This document shows positions 4,711-5,651 of a stretch of DNA of 5,651 nucleotides, piece after piece. The notes beneath the pieces were generated by a model. It made no database searches. It was given only the letters and a program-made list of their open reading frames with translations, and was not told the origin of the DNA. The DNA lies in NCBI GenBank assembly GCA_016201085.1, contig JACQDO010000335.1:1-5651 (forward strand), read 5' to 3'. Source of the stretch: Hyphomicrobiales bacterium. GTDB taxonomy: Bacteria > Pseudomonadota > Alphaproteobacteria > Rhizobiales > Xanthobacteraceae. Position 1 is the stretch's first letter. Each line of letters starts with the position of its first letter. Made by a program: the position numbers and the translations under genes.

Positions 4711-5574
4711 ATGACCCCGGCCGTTTCGTCAGCACACCGCGATGATGCCTCAGGCGTTTCACTGGCCGTTCGCTGCGGCCAGGCCGCCCTCGCATTCGCT
4801 TTTGCCATCGTCCTCATGGACGGCATGTTGCGGACCGACGACGAACGCTTTGTCATTTCGCTCAACGAGCTCGATTCCGACGCGGTGGTGGTGTCCCTGG
4901 CGATTGCCGGTTTTCCCGCATTGGTCCGCGCACAAACGTCGGCGCTGGACGATGCCCGCGCCGCTGCCGCCCGTACCGAAACAAACCAAGAGCTGAAATT
5001 TACGGAACTGGCGCGCTTCGAGCCGCGGACCGTCGACCGCGGCGTGGCGCCCGATCCGGTGACCCAGCACCGCTATGAAGTGCTGCCGAAAATTTTCGCC
5101 GCCTATCGAGCCATGCTGAAGCTGGTCGCCGTGATGCACCCGCGGCGCGGCCAAGACGACGCGGCGGCGACGCTCGTCGGCCTGGCCTCGACTTACAATC
5201 CCTACCGTGCCGGCAAGGACGGGGGCGGCATCGAAACCGCCTCCGGCGAGTCCTACGACCCGGCGGCGTGGACGGCGGCGATCCACATCGATTTGCGCGA
5301 CCGGTTCGGCGGCATCCGCTATGGCCGGCTCTATCGGCCCGTCTTTGCGCTGGTGGAGAACGGCGACAAGCGGATCATCGTCAAGATCAACGATGTCGGC
5401 CCGCTCATGCCCGGCCGCGTGATCGATCTCAACGAACGCAGCATGAGCTATTTCGATCCGTATTTGCAGCGCGGGCTCATCGGCGACGTCAAGGTCACGC
5501 TGCTGCCCGGCGCGGATTGGACGCCCGGCCCCGTCGGCGGTCTCGAACTGACGAGCTATGCCAGCGCGCAATAG
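4711..5574 (+). CDS. Membrane-anchored RlpA-like double-psi beta-barrel protein
   Basis: A 287-residue protein ending in an RlpA-like double-psi beta-barrel. RlpA proteins bind or cleave denuded peptidoglycan, some as septal lytic transglycosylases. Residues about 17-36 (VSLAVRCGQAALAFAFAIVL) form one hydrophobic segment, a signal anchor or uncleaved signal peptide, so the rest should be periplasmic; there is no lipobox. Residues 40-150 are a variable region with an Ala-rich charged helix (78-92). The barrel spans about 156-265: GLASTYNPY (157-165), TASGESYDPAAWTAA (176-190), IVKINDVGP (223-231), GRVIDLNERS (235-244) and a closing strand near 258-264. This follows the family order GxAS-Y, TASGE, TAAH, INDRGP, GRIIDLS. 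The Asp of IND is kept (D228), but TAAH is TAAIH and INDRGP is INDVGP, and the stretch between is longer than usual. No SPOR domain. ATG 4711 has AAAGG 5 bases upstream. Enzyme activity is uncertain. Confidence 0.8.
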   Translation: MTPAVSSAHRDDASGVSLAVRCGQAALAFAFAIVLMDGMLRTDDERFVISLNELDSDAVVVSLAIAGFPALVRAQTSALDDARAAAARTETNQELKFTELARFEPRTVDRGVAPDPVTQHRYEVLPKIFAAYRAMLKLVAVMHPRRGQDDAAATLVGLASTYNPYRAGKDGGGIETASGESYDPAAWTAAIHIDLRDRFGGIRYGRLYRPVFALVENGDKRIIVKINDVGPLMPGRVIDLNERSMSYFDPYLQRGLIGDVKVTLLPGADWTPGPVGGLELTSYASAQ

Positions 5575-5621
5575 TGGCCGGCGCGCGAGACTGTGCACAT
5601 TGCGAGCAGCAATCTCTCTTT

Positions 5622-5651
5622 CCCCTCTCCCCTTGCGGGAGAGGGTGCCCG
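5622..5651. repeat. GC-rich palindromic intergenic repeat, possible terminator hairpin, cut by the right edge
   Basis: CCCTCTCCC (5623-5631) and GGGAGAGGG (5637-5645) are perfect reverse complements with a 5-base loop (cttgc), followed by tgcccg. I recognise this as a palindrome type dispersed in intergenic regions of Bradyrhizobium and related Proteobacteria. It lies about 50 bases after the RlpA-like stop codon and may shape the 3' end, but there is no T-tract. The element may continue past the window. Confidence 0.6.

Noticed and set aside
4759..5598. Long minus-strand open frame opposite the RlpA-like gene
   Set aside because: The plus strand carries clear barrel motifs; the opposite frame is typical of GC-rich antisense reading.
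1..5651. CRISPR arrays, tRNA or rRNA genes, insertion sequences
   Set aside because: I saw no regularly spaced repeats, tRNA cloverleaf or transposase-like protein in the window.

Overview
The window looks like a piece of an alphaproteobacterial chromosome, most likely Bradyrhizobium or a close relative. This rests on the high-GC coding style of most of the window, on several small proteins whose sequences resemble Bradyrhizobium hypotheticals (from memory, not a search), and on a GC-rich intergenic palindrome at the right edge of a type common in that group. The genus call is inference.

Layout, left to right. (1) About 1-660 is clearly poorer in GC than the rest: about 48% over the first 420 bases and about 37% over 541-660 by hand count. 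It holds the N-terminal part of an orotate phosphoribosyltransferase (PyrE) on the minus strand, cut by the left edge, plus its upstream region. (2) About 484-875 is an intergenic stretch in which base composition changes from AT-rich to mixed. (3) 876-1663 (minus) is a short-chain dehydrogenase/reductase broken by a frameshift. All classical SDR motifs are present but split over two frames, and the gap fits a 13-base deletion between short direct repeats. (4) 1748-2131 (plus) encodes a small SET-domain protein, divergent from the SDR. (5) 2132-2331 has no convincing gene but carries several consecutive inverted repeats. It leads into a 63-residue helical protein (2332-2523) with a strong Shine-Dalgarno. 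(6) A 10-bp inverted repeat at 2624-2660 separates that gene from a convergent DoxX-family membrane protein (2679-3140, minus). (7) A plus-strand series follows: a DUF1003 membrane protein, an antibiotic-biosynthesis-monooxygenase (ABM) fold protein 36 bases downstream, an unrecognised small protein of 87-91 residues, and a membrane-anchored protein with an RlpA-like double-psi beta-barrel. (8) The window ends in a 9-bp hairpin of the dispersed GC-rich palindrome type.

No single pathway links these genes. DUF1003 and ABM probably share a transcript; the others look like independent housekeeping or accessory genes. I do not see a convincing new multi-gene system. The points most worth a second look are the SDR frameshift with its slippage signature, the low-GC pyrE segment, the stand-alone SET protein, the hairpin-rich stretch before the 63-residue protein, and the divergent RlpA-like protein.
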